A stretch of 64,000 nucleotides of DNA, from the NCBI GenBank assembly GCA_028289585.1, contig JANQPI010000026.1, positions 1 through 64,000 of the forward strand, read 5' to 3'. The notes under the pieces were generated by a model, which worked only from the letters and a program-made list of their open reading frames with translations, did no database searches and had not been told where the DNA came from. A program made the position numbers and the translations under genes. This DNA comes from Candidatus Zixiibacteriota bacterium (GTDB taxonomy: Bacteria > Zixibacteria > MSB-5A5 > GN15 > FEB-12). This document shows, in pieces, positions 29,014 to 38,413 of this stretch (the stretch's first letter is position 1; each line of letters begins with the position of its first letter).

Positions 29014-32000
29014 GATCACGACGCGCCAGCGCCTCGGCCAGCCGCTCCGCCATCTGCAGATTGGTAATCAACGGAACGTTGTAATCAATCGCCGCTCGCC
29101 GAATCATATACCCGTTGGTGAGTTCAACACGGCGATTGTCTTTGGGAATATTGACCACCAGATCGATTTTTCCGTCCCGGATATAGTCGATCGCCGAGAG
29201 TAGCTCGTTGTCGAGCGGCCAGGCAACCGTTTCGATATCGAGCCCTTCTTTGCGCAGGAACTTCGCGGTCCCCGTTGTCCCGTAGAGTTTGATGCCAATC
29301 GAGGCCAGCAGTTGCGCACCGGAGAGGAAAGCCGCCTTGCTGGCGACCGGACCTGTTGACAGCAGGATCGACGCGATCGGAAAACGGAAACCGACCGCCA
29401 TCAGTGCTTTCAGAAACGCCTCATCAAAATCGTACCCGAGGCAGGCTACCTCGCCGGTCGACGCCATTTCCACGCCAAGCGTTGGATCGGCCCCATCGAG
29501 GCGACTAAACGAGAACTCCGGCGCCTTGACACCAACATAATCGAGTTCCAGGTACCGATGCGGCTCTACCGGGTCGATCGGTCGACCCATCATGACCCGA
29601 GTCGCCAAGTCGATGAAGTTCGTCTTGAGAACTTTCGAGACGAATGGCAGCGACCGTGCTGCGCGCAGATTGCATTCGATAACCATCACACGATTGTCGC
29701 GGGCGAGGAACTGAATGTTAAAGGGGCCATTGATATGCAGCGCCGCGGCAATCTCTCCGGCAACGCGACGGACTTGGCGCATCGTTTCGAGATAGGTTCG
29801 TTGCGGCGGCAACACCAGCGTAGCATCGCCCGAATGGACGCCGGCGTTTTCTACGTGCTCGGATACGGCGAGACAGACGAGCTCGCCGTCGCGAGCAACC
29901 GCGTCGATATCGATCTCTTTTGCGCCCTGAATGAACTTGCTGACCACGACTGGATGCTCGGGTGAGACGTCGGTCGCCTTGGCTAAAAACGTCTCGAGCT
30001 CAGCATCGTTCGCGGCTACAGCCATCGCAGCTCCTGATAAAACATACGATGGCCGGACGATAACCGGGTAGCCAACCGATCGCGCGAATGAGTAGATGGC
30101 GTCGAGATTGGTCAACTCCTGCCATGGTGGTTGAGGCAGGTCGAGTGATTCCAGAAGTTGTGAGAAGCGATGGCGGTTTTCGGCGCGATCGATCGATTCC
30201 GATGCGGTGCCCAGTACGCGGTACCCCGAATCGGCACAGCGGGTAGCCAGCGAGTTCGGCACCTGTCCGCCTACTGACAGAATAAGCCCCAGCGGATTTT
30301 CGAGACGATAGATTTCCGACACGGTTTCGAATGACAGTTCCTCGAAATAGAGTCGGTGGCACTCGTCGTAATCGGTCGATACCGTCTCCGGATTATGGTT
30401 CACCATGATTGTTCGGTAACCGAGCGACCGCAGTGTGCGGACACAGTTAACACAGCACCAGTCGAACTCGACCGAACTACCGATGCGATAGGCGCCGGGA
30501 CCGAGGATCATAACCGCTCCTGCCTCGGTGATGTCGATATCGTCAAACGCTCCGTTGTACGTGAGGTAGAGATAGTTCGTGCGCGCCGGAAACTCGGCCG
30601 CGAGCGTGTCGATCTGTTTGACGATCGGACGAATACCGAGATTACGTCGACGTCTGGTCACAGACGATTCATCGCACCCGATCAGAGCTGCAATCTGTTC
30701 GTCGGCGAAACCGCGCTGCTTGGCCGCACGCAGGTCATCTGCGGAGAGAGAATCAAGATCAGATGTGGCGATGTCCTGGGATTGCCGCACAATCGCGTCG
30801 AGCTTGAACAGGAACCACCGGTCAATATGCGAGATCGCGTGCACCTGTTCGACTGACCAACCGGCAGCAAAGGCATCGGCAAGGGCGAAGATGCGCTCAT
30901 CGGTTGGTTCGGCAATCGCCCGGGTGAGGTCATCCCATTGTCGGGAGCGATTTCCGGTGAGGCCACGGGCTCCGGTCGCCAGCATCCGCAACGCCTTTTG
31001 CAGTGCCTCCTCAAACGTTCGTCCAATTGCCATAACCTCACCGACCGACTTCATTGCGGAACCGATCTGCTGAGTTACGCCGGGAAACTTCTTGAGGTCC
31101 CAGCGCGGGGCTTTAACGACAACATAATCCAGGGCCGGTTCAAAACAGGCTTGGGTGACACCCGTGACGGCATTGACAATATCCGGCAATGCTTTCCCCA
31201 GGGCGAGCTTGGCAGCGACAAACGCGAGCGGGTAGCCGGTAGCCTTTGAGGCTAGCGCCGACGAACGCGACAGGCGCGCATTGACCTCGATGACCCGGTA
31301 GTCATCGCTGCTTGGGGAAAGGGCGTACTGAATGTTGCACTCACCGACAATCCCCAGATGTCGTACGACTCGCAGGGCAACATCACGAAGCTTCTGATAC
31401 TCATGATTGGTCAACGTCTGACTCGGCGCGACAACGATACTTTCGCCGGTATGGATACCCATCGGGTCGAGGTTTTCCATATTGCAGACCGCGACGCAGT
31501 TATCGTGGCGATCCCGAACGACCTCGTACTCGATTTCCTTCCATCCTTCAAGATACTCCTCGACGAGCACCTGGCTGGTATGTGCAAACGCTCGCTGCGC
31601 AAGGTCGCGCAGTTCGGTACGGTTGCGACAGATGCCTGAGCCAAGACCGCCCAGGGCGTACGCAACCCGAGCCATGCACGGGTAGCCGAGTTGTTCGCCG
31701 GCAGCAACCGCGGCATCGACCGAATCGACCGCGACCGAGCGTGCGGTGTGAACGTCGATCTCTGTTAAACGGGCAATGAATCGGTCTCGATCCTCGGTAT
31801 CGATCACCGATTCGATGGGCGAGCCGAGGATCCGTACGCTCAATCGCTCAAACACTCCCTGATGAAACAACGTAACACCACAGTTCAGAGCGGTCTGGCC
31901 ACCGAAGCTCAAGACGATCGCATCCGGTCGCTCGCGTTCAATCACCCGTGTTACGAAAGCGGGTGTGACCGGAACGAAGTAAACTTCGTCCGCGAGCCCT

Positions 32001-32173
32001 TCCGATGTCTGTATTGTGGCAACGTTCGGATTGATCAGGATTGTCCGGATGCCTTCCTCGCGAAATGCTTTGATCGCCTGGCTACCCGAATAGTCGAACT
32101 CGCCGGCCTCACCGATCTTGAGAGCAGCCGAGCCGAGGATCAACACGGATCGAGGTTGGGTGGTCGTCGACAT
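28961..32173 (-). CDS. carB: Carbamoyl-phosphate synthase large subunit
   Basis: 1070 aa, two ATP-grasp halves; SVLILGSAALKIGEAGEFDYSGSQAIKA ... EHVENAGVHSGDATLVLPPQ. Confidence 0.96.
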   Translation of the reverse strand: MSTTTQPRSVLILGSAALKIGEAGEFDYSGSQAIKAFREEGIRTILINPNVATIQTSEGLADEVYFVPVTPAFVTRVIERERPDAIVLSFGGQTALNCGVTLFHQGVFERLSVRILGSPIESVIDTEDRDRFIARLTEIDVHTARSVAVDSVDAAVAAGEQLGYPCMARVAYALGGLGSGICRNRTELRDLAQRAFAHTSQVLVEEYLEGWKEIEYEVVRDRHDNCVAVCNMENLDPMGIHTGESIVVAPSQTLTNHEYQKLRDVALRVVRHLGIVGECNIQYALSPSSDDYRVIEVNARLSRSSALASKATGYPLAFVAAKLALGKALPDIVNAVTGVTQACFEPALDYVVVKAPRWDLKKFPGVTQQIGSAMKSVGEVMAIGRTFEEALQKALRMLATGARGLTGNRSRQWDDLTRAIAEPTDERIFALADAFAAGWSVEQVHAISHIDRWFLFKLDAIVRQSQDIATSDLDSLSADDLRAAKQRGFADEQIAALIGCDESSVTRRRRNLGIRPIVKQIDTLAAEFPARTNYLYLTYNGAFDDIDITEAGAVMILGPGAYRIGSSVEFDWCCVNCVRTLRSLGYRTIMVNHNPETVSTDYDECHRLYFEELSFETVSEIYRLENPLGLILSVGGQVPNSLATRCADSGYRVLGTASESIDRAENRHRFSQLLESLDLPQPPWQELTNLDAIYSFARSVGYPVIVRPSYVLSGAAMAVAANDAELETFLAKATDVSPEHPVVVSKFIQGAKEIDIDAVARDGELVCLAVSEHVENAGVHSGDATLVLPPQRTYLETMRQVRRVAGEIAAALHINGPFNIQFLARDNRVMVIECNLRAARSLPFVSKVLKTNFIDLATRVMMGRPIDPVEPHRYLELDYVGVKAPEFSFSRLDGADPTLGVEMASTGEVACLGYDFDEAFLKALMAVGFRFPIASILLSTGPVASKAAFLSGAQLLASIGIKLYGTTGTAKFLRKEGLDIETVAWPLDNELLSAIDYIRDGKIDLVVNIPKDNRRVELTNGYMIRRAAIDYNVPLITNLQMAERLAEALARRDPTALPIEPWSAYVRGQH

Positions 32174-33288
32174 CAGGTCTCGCGTCCCTCCCGAAGCTGC
32201 GTCTCGAATCGATCAAAAAGCCAATTTGTGTCATTCGGTCCGGGGGTCGCTTCCGGGTGAAACTGCACGGCGGAGAGTGGTCGGGAGTGATGCCGGATAC
32301 CCGCGACCGTCTGGTCATTGGCATTCTCGAACCATACCTGCCAGTCATCCGGAAGGGAATCACGTCGAACGGCGTACCCGTGATTCTGTGACGTCAGATA
32401 ACATCGCGTACCGATTGTGCCTGATTCATCGCCGAGCAGATCTCGGCACGGTTGATTGTGGGAACGATGACCGAATTTGAGTTTGTAGGTCGATGCGCCA
32501 ATGGCCAGCGACAGCACCTGAATGCCCATGCAGATACCAAAGATCGGTACCGATAGCGCGAGAGCGTGTTTGATATGGTTGACCGTTGTAGTCAGCGTCT
32601 GCGGGTCACCCGGACCATTGGAGATAACGATGCCGTCAAAGGTATCGTTCAGGAAGTAGTGATCGTGTGGGACGCGTCGAACGTTGATTCCACGACGAAG
32701 GAGCGATCGAATGATGTTGGCTTTTACACCACAGTCGATCAGGACAACCGTCGGACCGGTTTCATCCACTCGGTAGTCCTGTGGCTCGGTGCAACAGACT
32801 TCGACCGCGAGATTACGCGCGTTGGGATCGACAAAAGTTGGCTCGCCCGGTCCCGCAATGAGTTTCCCCAGCATACTACCTTTGTCTCGAAGCAGTTTGG
32901 TTAGCGCGCGCGTGTCGACTCCCGCAAGACCGGGAATACCTTGGCCGTGAAGCCATTCATCCAGCGTTCTCGTCGAACTATGGTGACTCGGCTGCTTGCA
33001 GAGATCGGTGATGACGAGTCCCGCTGCCTGAATGCGTTCCGACTCGAAGTACCGCGGCAACCCCAGGTCATCCAGTTCGTCGCCGGGAACACCGTAGTTA
33101 CCGACGAGTGGATACGTACAGACGAGGATCTGCCCGCGGTACGACGGATCGGTTAATGCTTCCGGATACCCGACCATGCCGGTCGTGAAGACAACTTCAC
33201 CGGCGATTGCTTCCGAGGCACCGAACGGTTGTCCGCGGAGTTCAGAGCCGTCTTCCAGTACGAGGCGAGCTGCATCAAATCCACTCAT
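32173..33288 (-). CDS. carA: Carbamoyl-phosphate synthase small subunit (glutamine amidotransferase)
   Basis: LVLEDGSELRGQPFGASEAIAGEVVFTTGMVGYPEALTDPSYRGQIL; GATase PIFGICMGIQVLSLAIGAST. Confidence 0.95.
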   Translation of the reverse strand: MSGFDAARLVLEDGSELRGQPFGASEAIAGEVVFTTGMVGYPEALTDPSYRGQILVCTYPLVGNYGVPGDELDDLGLPRYFESERIQAAGLVITDLCKQPSHHSSTRTLDEWLHGQGIPGLAGVDTRALTKLLRDKGSMLGKLIAGPGEPTFVDPNARNLAVEVCCTEPQDYRVDETGPTVVLIDCGVKANIIRSLLRRGINVRRVPHDHYFLNDTFDGIVISNGPGDPQTLTTTVNHIKHALALSVPIFGICMGIQVLSLAIGASTYKLKFGHRSHNQPCRDLLGDESGTIGTRCYLTSQNHGYAVRRDSLPDDWQVWFENANDQTVAGIRHHSRPLSAVQFHPEATPGPNDTNWLFDRFETQLREGRET

Positions 33289-33416
33289 CGTGCATCTTCC
33301 GGATTCGTCATAGCCGCAGTCGTTAGGGGGCGCGGAAACCAAACGACGGTGGTCAGCAGCCGATACCAAGATGTGATGAGCGAGGTGACTTGGATACGCA
33401 AGTGCCCGGCAACTCC

Positions 33417-34265
33417 TTACAACGGAAACGAAAGTTGAATGATCGGTGCGGTTATCTCGGATTCCCGCACGATCGCGTTACTGTCATCAAAGGTGGCAAA
33501 CAACTCACCGACACCCCAGCCGGCGACCGCCCCGACAGCGACGTCAAGGAACCAGTGCTTGTTCGCATGGATTCGCGACAGACCGACATAACCCGCCCAG
33601 CCGTAGAGAACAACCGGAGCAACCCAGCCCCACGTGTCGAATTCGCTGCCTGAAAGTCGTGTTCGCATCACCGCTCGTGTCCTGATGTTGACCCAAGTGG
33701 CGGCGTAGAAGGCGCTCGACGTATGGCCCGAGTAGAACGATTCGCGCCAGTCGCCACGCTCCGGATCACCGGTGACACGAGCGGAGTCGGGGTAGAGATA
33801 GGCGAGTGGGCGTTGTCGACGGATCAGCTTTTTGGCCAGATCAGTCGCACCTTTCTGAGCCAACGCGCCGGTCCAGTAGAGAAACTGAGTCTGGCCAATA
33901 TCACGGCCGCGTTCTCCACGTGGCTCCATCGCATCGAGACTCGCCAGAGCTGCCGCATGAGCGATGATATTGATGAACGCGGCACTCGACGGATCCATGA
34001 AGTTGCGATACCCCGGTTTGGGGTCCGCTCCCAGCCAATCAGTCAACGACTGTTCGAAACCAAGTGGTTGCCGCCAATTTGGTCCCCGATCCTCCGTGGC
34101 GACATGTACCCACTGGCTAATACCAAACAGCGCAACGGTGCCGCCGGCGATGCCAGCGATTTCTCCGGCGTCAAGGTAATCTCGTTCCTGAGCGGGTGAC
34201 GAGTGGGCTGCGATCAAGAATGCCGAGACGACAATGATGCCAAGAAGTGATCGCAGATCAGTCAT
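33417..34265 (-). CDS. PAP2-family phosphatase with signal peptide/TM segments
   Basis: KKLIRRQRP, FYSGHTSSAF, SRIHANKHWFLD phosphatase motifs. Confidence 0.88.
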   Translation of the reverse strand: MTDLRSLLGIIVVSAFLIAAHSSPAQERDYLDAGEIAGIAGGTVALFGISQWVHVATEDRGPNWRQPLGFEQSLTDWLGADPKPGYRNFMDPSSAAFINIIAHAAALASLDAMEPRGERGRDIGQTQFLYWTGALAQKGATDLAKKLIRRQRPLAYLYPDSARVTGDPERGDWRESFYSGHTSSAFYAATWVNIRTRAVMRTRLSGSEFDTWGWVAPVVLYGWAGYVGLSRIHANKHWFLDVAVGAVAGWGVGELFATFDDSNAIVRESEITAPIIQLSFPL

Positions 34266-35967
34266 GGCGCTGCACGCCTACAAGCTGCCATTTATTGTCG
34301 TCATCGTGATACCACAACCAGAGATCAACGTGGTGGGTCGCCCAATTACTCTCCGATCGTTCCGTTGTCAGTCGCAGGCGGAAGAGCGGTGATGCATCGG
34401 GATTGGTGCGTTTTGCGTCCCACGCTGTTTGCATGGCCGATACCGTTTCTGAGGGGACCGTGATCTGCTGTTCACGTGTCCGGGGGAGCACTGTGATTAT
34501 GTTTCCGTCGAAACGGACTTCACCGCGAGTCTCGCCGCTTGTAACCAAACCCCAGTCCTGGAGCAAGTCATCCCACGATACAACCAACGAGCCGTTGCCG
34601 TCGTCGCTTATCGCAAAGCGGTCAAGCGTACTTGTGGCTCCCAAGTAGGCGCGACCGATCTTGTCGCGTCGCTCGCGGAGAATACGAAGCATCTCGGTGC
34701 GTACTTCCGGCCGCGTGAAATAGGCGGCATCTACCAATGCCTCCAGATCGTCATCCCGAAATGCCATGACGAGTTTGGCTCCCCAGAAGGCGTCCCGATG
34801 GGTCATGTTTTCAAACGGCGGAATCGGGTATCCGGGTTTCCAGCGTTTCGGATTGAACTGCTCACTCTCAAAGTAGCCAATCTCTGGGTATGTGATCGGG
34901 CCAATCTTCTCCCAGGGCCAGACATACAGTCCCAGGGACAGGCTCGTGAGAAAGATGTCTTTCAGGTCGAAGTAGTTATGGTAGCCGCGACGTCGTCCAT
35001 ACGGTCGATCAGATACGGTTCCCATAACCGTACCAAAATCGAGTAGATAGTGTCGCACATACCCGGTGTCATCGTTGCCTACGAATGAGTTGATCGTGTT
35101 GGCGTCTTTGATGTCCCAGTGATTGAGCCAAGCGCAGAGAATTTTAAGCGCTCGAATCTCCCGTCGGTTCTCCGCCGGACACCAGTCATTCGGATCATCG
35201 GACCGTGTCCCGGTGAACGACCACGGTCCCATGACGTTGGGAATCAGCTTCGATGCCAGCACGCGATAGTAGCCATCGGAGCTCGCTTGAACACGAGCCA
35301 GGATGCCGTCAAGCGTCTCCGTCGTGAACAGTACGCGTTCCCCGTCAACTTTGTACGTCAGCCCCTCTTTAATCTCAAGCGAGTCGCGGTGGAAGTACGA
35401 GATATGCTCCTCCGCCACGAAGTACCCGGCGGCATGAAAGACGCGTCCGGCAATGGCGGCGGCACCGGTCGCAAGCTCGGGAAAACCAATACGATCAAAC
35501 TTTAGAATGTACGTATCACCCTTCGGGTCGGTGATCCAGAAGCCGGGGGTGACACCGCCCACTTTTGGGCGCGAGACAACCCACGTACCGGTCGTATCAG
35601 GCGGAGCCGTGCCGGCACCGGACATCATCTTCTTGCGGGAGAGGGGAGTAAAGTAATGGCGATTGGTGAACCACGATGAGTTCGGGACCTCGTCGTAGCT
35701 GTTGATGTTCCACGATTCCTGCCGATTGCCGAAAATGATGCGCGTCGAACGATCGACATCGAGCAACTGCTGGATCTGATTAAACGTCCCGCGGCGCACA
35801 GCATCCCACGCGATACTCTCCGACGACTCCTCAGGCTTCGGAATGGGGCGGGCATCATTGTCACGCCAGTGTGGGTCTTCGGGGGTCAGCTTCGGGGCCG
35901 ACGATCCGCATCCGATGAAGAGAGCCATCACGGTGGTGATGCTGAGCGTTACCCAGAGCCGGTTCAT
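34258..35967 (-). CDS. Predicted lipoprotein with protein-kinase-like motifs
   Basis: Lipobox LFIGC (Cys20); YILKFD (K156 codon 35500-35502); PELATGAAAIAGRVF; AWLNHWDIKDAN (HxDxKxxN, 35098-35121); YLLDFG (35032-35040). Confidence 0.6.
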   Translation of the reverse strand: MNRLWVTLSITTVMALFIGCGSSAPKLTPEDPHWRDNDARPIPKPEESSESIAWDAVRRGTFNQIQQLLDVDRSTRIIFGNRQESWNINSYDEVPNSSWFTNRHYFTPLSRKKMMSGAGTAPPDTTGTWVVSRPKVGGVTPGFWITDPKGDTYILKFDRIGFPELATGAAAIAGRVFHAAGYFVAEEHISYFHRDSLEIKEGLTYKVDGERVLFTTETLDGILARVQASSDGYYRVLASKLIPNVMGPWSFTGTRSDDPNDWCPAENRREIRALKILCAWLNHWDIKDANTINSFVGNDDTGYVRHYLLDFGTVMGTVSDRPYGRRRGYHNYFDLKDIFLTSLSLGLYVWPWEKIGPITYPEIGYFESEQFNPKRWKPGYPIPPFENMTHRDAFWGAKLVMAFRDDDLEALVDAAYFTRPEVRTEMLRILRERRDKIGRAYLGATSTLDRFAISDDGNGSLVVSWDDLLQDWGLVTSGETRGEVRFDGNIITVLPRTREQQITVPSETVSAMQTAWDAKRTNPDASPLFRLRLTTERSESNWATHHVDLWLWYHDDDNKWQLVGVQRHD

Positions 35968-37289
35968 AGGCCCGCACCAAGTTGAAATGCGAAGCGTGTC
36001 GTCTCTTGGGATGTTGATATGCGCATCGTCGCGATGACACCATCAGCACCCCACAACCGAATACCGCCCCCCCAGGAGAATCGCCAGTTGCGCCAACTGA
36101 AGTCATTGGTGAACGAACTGAACACTCGACCCTGCTCATAGAAGAGAAAGCCATCAAGGATATCCCAGATCGGATAGCTGTATTCGATCAGCCCACGGAG
36201 GGATTCCTTATCGATAAAGCGTTCCGGTTCATAGCCGTACAATCCGGCATTGCCGCCCAACGACGATTCCAGGTAAAATGGTGGTTCCTCATTCTCTGTT
36301 GGGTCGACCACATCGATCGAGTTTGCCTCGACAAGGAGCGTGAAAACCCGCTCGCGGAAGAACTGTATCCGCTGGTATAGCTCTACGTGGGTCCGGAAGT
36401 ACTGTAGGTTATCCGACCGTGCGACACCCTGATGGTATAGCGTCTGGGCTCGGATCTGACCACCGGTCGTAGGCCGGAACGGCTGGTTCTCCCAGTTGAG
36501 TTGCAACCCAAGTCCACCGAAGAGGTAGCGAGTCGAGGCAATGTCCTCGGTGGCCAGACCGAACGTATCGATGATTGCATCCAGGTCAGAAACGAAGTCA
36601 TCGTCTTCGCCATCGCCGAGATTGTGCGCGGCGTAGCCGGCGTTGCCTAAAACTGTTAACGATTGGCTGAGGACAAACCGGGCATCGGCTTCCAGCGTTG
36701 TCGTTTCCAGCGTAAAGTTAACCTCATCCCGCTGCTGGGAACCATTACCAATTCCGAAGAACGGCTCACGAGTGTTCTTTGTGTACCGTCCGGAGATGAC
36801 CAACTGAAACGGCTGCCGGTTACGTCTGCCAAATGAGGCTTCAGCCAGAACCGATGCATAGTTGTACTGGGAATACGAACCGGCCAGGCGCCATTCGTCA
36901 CCTGACGTAGCGATATCTCTCAGCCGGAACCCCAAACCGCCGGCGAACCCCTCTCGACCTGAATACGAGATGATTGGAACGACGGGGAGAGTGGGATCAA
37001 GAATACCCTCAATGATCTGTTTGCCAAACTGTTGTTCGTAGCCAAGCCAGACGAGACCATAGGTCGCCTGTTCCAGCACCCAGAAGGGTGCGTAGAGGAT
37101 GGTTGATGGAACTCGGGCAAGTTTGGTAGAGAGGGGAAGCTCCGGGGGGCGAGGATCCCGCGTCCGGGTTGTATCGATGTCATAGGCCTCAGCACCTATG
37201 ACACCAACAGTCACTATGCTAAGACACGCTACTGCAACGTATCGCGAAAGGCTCCGGAAGGTGAGTCGGTTCGATCGATGAATCCCCAT
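35964..37289 (-). CDS. Outer-membrane beta-barrel, BamA/TamA (D15) family-like, without obvious POTRA domains
   Basis: N-terminal signal-like segment, FFGIGNGSQQRDEVNF, C-terminal FLFYEQGRVFSSFTNDFSWRNWRFSWGGGIRLWG...FAFQLGAGL. Confidence 0.75.
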   Translation of the reverse strand: MGIHRSNRLTFRSLSRYVAVACLSIVTVGVIGAEAYDIDTTRTRDPRPPELPLSTKLARVPSTILYAPFWVLEQATYGLVWLGYEQQFGKQIIEGILDPTLPVVPIISYSGREGFAGGLGFRLRDIATSGDEWRLAGSYSQYNYASVLAEASFGRRNRQPFQLVISGRYTKNTREPFFGIGNGSQQRDEVNFTLETTTLEADARFVLSQSLTVLGNAGYAAHNLGDGEDDDFVSDLDAIIDTFGLATEDIASTRYLFGGLGLQLNWENQPFRPTTGGQIRAQTLYHQGVARSDNLQYFRTHVELYQRIQFFRERVFTLLVEANSIDVVDPTENEEPPFYLESSLGGNAGLYGYEPERFIDKESLRGLIEYSYPIWDILDGFLFYEQGRVFSSFTNDFSWRNWRFSWGGGIRLWGADGVIATMRISTSQETTRFAFQLGAGL

Positions 37290-38062
37290 GAGGCGAGCTT
37301 TTCGCGCGCTTTCTCCTTGATATGTGTATCCTCAACCAGGCCGTGGACCGGCCGAGGGAAGTCAACGACACTTTGCAGAAGGGCGCAAGCTCGCTCTTTC
37401 TCATCTTGATCCCAGAGAAATTCAGCGAGGAAGCGGCGATTATAGAGATTATCGGGGAACTGTGCGAAGGCGCGCTCATAGTATGCGCGCGCCTTCTTCT
37501 TCGACGGCCAGCCCATCAACAACGGTATCTTGGGTGTCCGGGCGTGCACGCCACCCAGGACTCGCCAGCCTCCCCCATCCGCGAACGTTGAATCGAGGTA
37601 GGCCGCTCGTTCGGAGTGGCGACGGATTTTTTTGGGAACGCCACGCCCGAGAATGTCACTCTTACGATGGAATTCAGTCCACATCGCCCAGTTTATTGCC
37701 AGCCAGAGATGCACGCCCGCCTCATCAGGATAGCGTTTAGCCAGCATATCACCGACCGCCACGCCGCGATCATATGCCGATTGTCGGGCATCATCGGTCG
37801 CCGACGCATAGTAACCGCGGAATACGATTGCCCGGAGATACTTCCACGCAATTTCCGGCTGCCGGTCACTCGGACAGAGCACGAGCGCTCGGGCGTAGAC
37901 GGTAATCGCTTCATCGATAATCATGGAGTCCGCGAGAAGCTGCTCACGATCGAAATCGATATGGCGCTGCTCGAAGAGAACGTCAGCCTCCGCCAGACAG
38001 GTGCAAGGCTCCGCTAGTGGCGCTGCGAGCGTAAAGCCAATCAGGAGCAGACTAAGTGTCAT
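37229..38062 (-). CDS. Exported TPR-like protein (TatT-component-like)
   Basis: Signal peptide MTLSLLLIGFTLAAPLAEPC; helical repeats; GGWRVLGGVHARTPKIPLLMGWPSKKKARAYYERAFAQFPDNLYNRRFLAEFL. Start at ATG 38062 more likely than 38236. Confidence 0.65.
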   Translation of the reverse strand: MTLSLLLIGFTLAAPLAEPCTCLAEADVLFEQRHIDFDREQLLADSMIIDEAITVYARALVLCPSDRQPEIAWKYLRAIVFRGYYASATDDARQSAYDRGVAVGDMLAKRYPDEAGVHLWLAINWAMWTEFHRKSDILGRGVPKKIRRHSERAAYLDSTFADGGGWRVLGGVHARTPKIPLLMGWPSKKKARAYYERAFAQFPDNLYNRRFLAEFLWDQDEKERACALLQSVVDFPRPVHGLVEDTHIKEKAREKLASWGFIDRTDSPSGAFRDTLQ

Positions 38063-38413
38063 CGGACGAACCTTCCGGTAGACAGTGCTGGCATGATGCG
38101 AGGAGACGCGAAATTGGGGCCGAAAAAGTATCCCAACGAATAGTGGTAGATTTGATGTAAGTGCGTAAAGATACGGTTTCCCTGGCACTGGCAGCGACAG
38201 CCTAAGTACCTCAAAAATAACCAGATATCCGCTCAACAGTAGTTAGCTTTCGGTAAATGCTTGATGAATAGCAGGTTAAGAGGACTTTCCTGGGCGGTTC
38301 TGCGTGGGTGTCCGTCATATGGGGTGAGTTCCTATCCAGCTCGAATTTGGACTGGCAAATTTCGTCCCGAATGCTATACTCCCCCTAGGTAATCCTGGGA
38401 GAATTGTAACACT

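Noticed and set aside
38379-38401. Imperfect hairpin CTCCC...AGG-TAAT-CCT-GGGAG just before the gene at 38414
   Set aside because: Bulged stem with no U-tract; no riboswitch class recognised, so not reported as a feature.
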